IMG/VR virus record: IMGVR_UViG_3300037189_005566
Coordinates: 1-38,624 of that record
Origin: a virus
DNA: 38,624 bases
Direction: 5' to 3' (one strand)
Shown here: positions 36,713-38,624 of the stretch, piece after piece
How the letters are laid out: each line of letters starts with the position of its first letter
Numbering within the stretch: position 1 is the stretch's first letter
The notes under the pieces: generated by a model
The model's database searches: none
Told to the model about the DNA's origin: nothing
What the model saw: only the letters and a program-made list of their open reading frames with translations
Program-made: the position numbers and the translations under genes

Positions 36713-37788
36713 GAGAGCACCTCCGAGCCGTAGCGCGTTCCGCCGGTCACGATCGAGATCACCGGGCCACCGCCGACCGATCGCAGCGAGTAGCCTGCAG
36801 CACCACCGGCACCGCCCGTGCCGCCCGTGCCGTTGGTTCCTGCGATGCCGACGCCGCCGATCTGGCCACCGTTGCCGCCTGCCGCGCCACCGGTCGCACC
36901 GTTGCCGCCAATGCCGCCAAACACGAGGAAACTCTGTCCACCGGCCTGCGCGCCAGACGTGCCCCCAAGCCCGCCTTGGCCGTCTAGCGAGCCGCTGCCG
37001 CCACCGCCACCGCCACCGCCTTGCGTTGCGGTCGTGCCACTGCCACCGCCGCCACCGCCGCCACCACCGCCCGAGATGACGCCGAGGTTGACCACGGCCA
37101 CGCTGTGGCGGGCCTTGAGCGCGTCGCCGCCTGCGCCGCCTGCGCTGCCGTTGGCGCTGCTGCCGAGACCGCCTCGACCGCCTTGCCCGCCCATGCCGGA
37201 AAGCACGCCACGGTTGACCAAGAGGATCGTGGAGCCAGCGTAGAACACGCCGGTGTCCATCGCCGGGATGGTCGGATCGTCCGATCGCACGGTTCCGCCG
37301 CTGAGGATCTCGACGCGCAGCGCCAGCGGGTAGTCGCCGGTATAGCCACGGCGCTCTGCCTCAATGCGCAGGTTGACGCGTTGGCCGAAGCTGAAGGTCA
37401 TCTCCATGGGCACGCGCTCGGCGGTGATCGTCGAGGAGACGCCCGGCACGATGCCGCTCTCGACAAACCAAAGCCCGTTGGCCGTGCTGTTGGCATAGAG
37501 ATGGAACTCGAAGACCTGGCCAGCAGTGGCCGTGGCGAGAAGCGTCGTGTTGTCCGATGCATAGACGCCGAAGTTGTTCGCGCCGCTGTTGCGGATGACG
37601 TAGACCGTCGCTCCAGGCGTCAGCAGCCGAGCGTCTGGCAACCGCACCTTGCGCCCAGCGTTTGCGCTGATGGTGATTAGGCGCGCACCGCCCGGTCCGT
37701 AGTTGAGCGGCAGCTTGGTATCGACGGTGATGGCCAAGGTCAGCGAGCCGCCGTAGCCCTCGTGGGCCGCTGTGCGCGTGTAGACCAT
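36709..37788 (-). CDS. Polyglycine-rich adhesin
   Basis: This 359-aa protein has an N-terminal beta domain (about residues 1-190: 'VDTKLPLNYGPGGARLITIS', 'FEFHLYANSTANGLWFVESG') and a very Gly-rich region (about 198-332) with runs such as 'GGGGGGGGGG' and repeats like 'GGNGATGGAAGGNGG'. The pattern resembles phage adhesins that fold as polyglycine-II sandwiches (T-even gp38-like), whose tips bind receptors. It is encoded between DUF2460 and DUF2163, so it is part of the tail tip. It starts with a TGATG overlap with the DUF2460 stop. Confidence 0.75.
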   Translation of the reverse strand: MVYTRTAAHEGYGGSLTLAITVDTKLPLNYGPGGARLITISANAGRKVRLPDARLLTPGATVYVIRNSGANNFGVYASDNTTLLATATAGQVFEFHLYANSTANGLWFVESGIVPGVSSTITAERVPMEMTFSFGQRVNLRIEAERRGYTGDYPLALRVEILSGGTVRSDDPTIPAMDTGVFYAGSTILLVNRGVLSGMGGQGGRGGLGSSANGSAGGAGGDALKARHSVAVVNLGVISGGGGGGGGGGSGTTATQGGGGGGGGSGSLDGQGGLGGTSGAQAGGQSFLVFGGIGGNGATGGAAGGNGGQIGGVGIAGTNGTGGTGGAGGAAGYSLRSVGGGPVISIVTGGTRYGSEVLS

Positions 37789-38624
37789 CAGTAGATCAGC
37801 CAGAGAGCGTTGGAGCCCGTGCGCGAAAGCGCGATCGACTTCGACTGGCCAGGCGTGATTACACTGCCGACCGTGTTGCCAGCATCGTCGCGGATCTGGA
37901 TGTTGCCGACGCTGGTCGAGAACGACACGAAGCGGAACACGCGCGGCCCGCCTGGCAACCGATCAGGCGGTGGCAGGAAAGCGTTGATGGTCGAGACCGA
38001 CGAGTTGGCGACCGTCCACAGCTCGACGTCGTAGGTCAGCGTGATGTCCTGGTTGACGGCCAAGGCGCCCGAGCTGCCGCCGGGATACCACCTCTCGGGC
38101 AGCTCCTCCTCGTCGAGCGTCTCGATGCAGGTGATGCCGCCCCAGTTGCCCAGGTAGCCACGGTCAAGGCGCATGTTTAGCGTCTCGTCCGACTGGTTAA
38201 AGCGCACGGGCCGGTCGAACTCGAAGCCCGCAGTGACGATGTTGCCTACGCCCGGCGCGCTGGCAAACGTGATCAGCCCGCCAGGGTTGGTCACCGTGTA
38301 GCTCGTGGTCGGCGTTCCAGCGACCGCAACGACCAGCGTGCCAGCCACCGGCAGCGTGATCGACTCGGTGTAAGGGTTCAGGCCGCCGTCGTCGTATGTC
38401 TTGACGAGCTGGAACTGCGTCTCGAAGCCATCGCCAGTGCCCAGCACTTGGTCGAGGTTGGTCGGCGTGCTGACGCCGTCCGATGCGCTGCTCCAGTCGC
38501 TCCAGTCCTTGAACCGGAAGCCGTGCAAGTGACCACGGCGCGCCATCCAGAACTCAATGAGCGCGCCCCATTGCGCGGGCTCAAGCAGCAGCTTGTCGAA
38601 CTGGTAGCGACGCCGAGCCCGCGA
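37788..38624 (-). CDS. DUF2460 distal tail/tail-tip protein, C-terminal part
   Basis: This is the main part of the DUF2460 gene whose start is at 207 (residues 41-318; the 87-bp terminal repeat encodes residues 41-69 in both parts). The frame is open from 38624 to the stop at 37788. 'MARRGHLHGFRFKDWSDWSS' is the central DUF2460 signature, followed by 'DGFETQFQLVKTYDDGG' and 'FDRPVRFNQSDETLNM'. An internal Met at 38546 is inside the conserved core and is not the start. Its stop shares a base with the next start. Confidence 0.92.
   Translation of the reverse strand, partial: SRARRRYQFDKLLLEPAQWGALIEFWMARRGHLHGFRFKDWSDWSSASDGVSTPTNLDQVLGTGDGFETQFQLVKTYDDGGLNPYTESITLPVAGTLVVAVAGTPTTSYTVTNPGGLITFASAPGVGNIVTAGFEFDRPVRFNQSDETLNMRLDRGYLGNWGGITCIETLDEEELPERWYPGGSSGALAVNQDITLTYDVELWTVANSSVSTINAFLPPPDRLPGGPRVFRFVSFSTSVGNIQIRDDAGNTVGSVITPGQSKSIALSRTGSNALWLIY
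38538..38624. repeat. 87-bp terminal direct repeat, right copy
   Basis: These bases are identical to 1-87 and mark the closure point of the circular map. Confidence 0.97.

Noticed and set aside
36800-37250. GCC/ACC-rich stretch that could look like a simple DNA repeat or CRISPR-like array
   Set aside because: It is the coding sequence of the polyglycine region; there are no spaced identical repeats.
1-38624. Integrase, transposase, tRNA genes or restriction-modification genes
   Set aside because: I looked for these on both strands and saw none; the phage appears to lack an integration module.

Overview
This window is the complete genome of a tailed double-stranded DNA bacteriophage (class Caudoviricetes, siphovirus-like), about 38.5 kb on a circular map. 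The first 87 bases are repeated exactly as the last 87 bases, and one tail gene (DUF2460) runs across this join in an unbroken frame, so the sequence is a circular assembly linearised inside a gene (non-redundant length 38,537 bp). The host looks Gram-negative: there are lipoproteins with outer-membrane-type signals, one of them a candidate unimolecular spanin, and an Alphaproteobacteria/GTA-style tail tip (DUF2460, DUF2163, NlpC/P60, large tip protein). The host genus cannot be read from the sequence. No integrase, tRNA, CRISPR array, DNA polymerase or RNA polymerase is visible.

Nearly every gene is on the minus strand, packed with ATGA, GTGA or TGATG overlaps. In the direction of transcription, with the map closed as a circle: (1) an accessory operon from about 21.0 down to 17.7 kb of small early proteins (zinc ribbons, a PD-(D/E)XK-like nuclease, a SprT-like HExxH protein, an ECF-type sigma factor, a BPSL0761-like protein), read from a promoter at 21.06 kb; (2) a possible carbohydrate-active virion enzyme, then small and large terminase, portal, two small Cys-rich proteins, MuF minor head protein, lytic transglycosylase, scaffold, major capsid and decoration protein (17.6 to 7.3 kb); (3) the neck and tail: an SGNH-esterase fused to a head-tail adaptor, neck proteins, tail terminator, tail tube, tail chaperones joined by a programmed -1 frameshift, tape measure, and across the join the tail-tip proteins, a polyglycine adhesin and tail fibre (7.2 to 0 kb, then 38.5 to 29.5 kb); (4) a lysis-like group of small membrane proteins and lipoproteins plus an HTH-metallophosphoesterase (29.5 to 27.5 kb); (5) a non-coding locus at 27.27-27.47 kb that looks like a promoter with operator, a structured RNA and a Rho-independent terminator; (6) a replication module (Sak4-like ATPase, DUF669 protein, DEAH helicase, prim-pol/helicase) at 27.0 to 21.8 kb from its own promoter.

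The only plus-strand gene is a Cro/CI-type HTH protein at 21.1-21.4 kb, divergent from the accessory operon. Between its 3' end and the 3' end of the primase lies a 398-bp AT-rich, repeat-filled stretch that is the best candidate replication origin.

The points most worth following are the esterase-adaptor fusion, the structured RNA locus, the complete -1 frameshift signal, a beta-rich domain inserted repeatedly into tail-tip proteins, the candidate origin and the spanin with an EF-hand-like loop.
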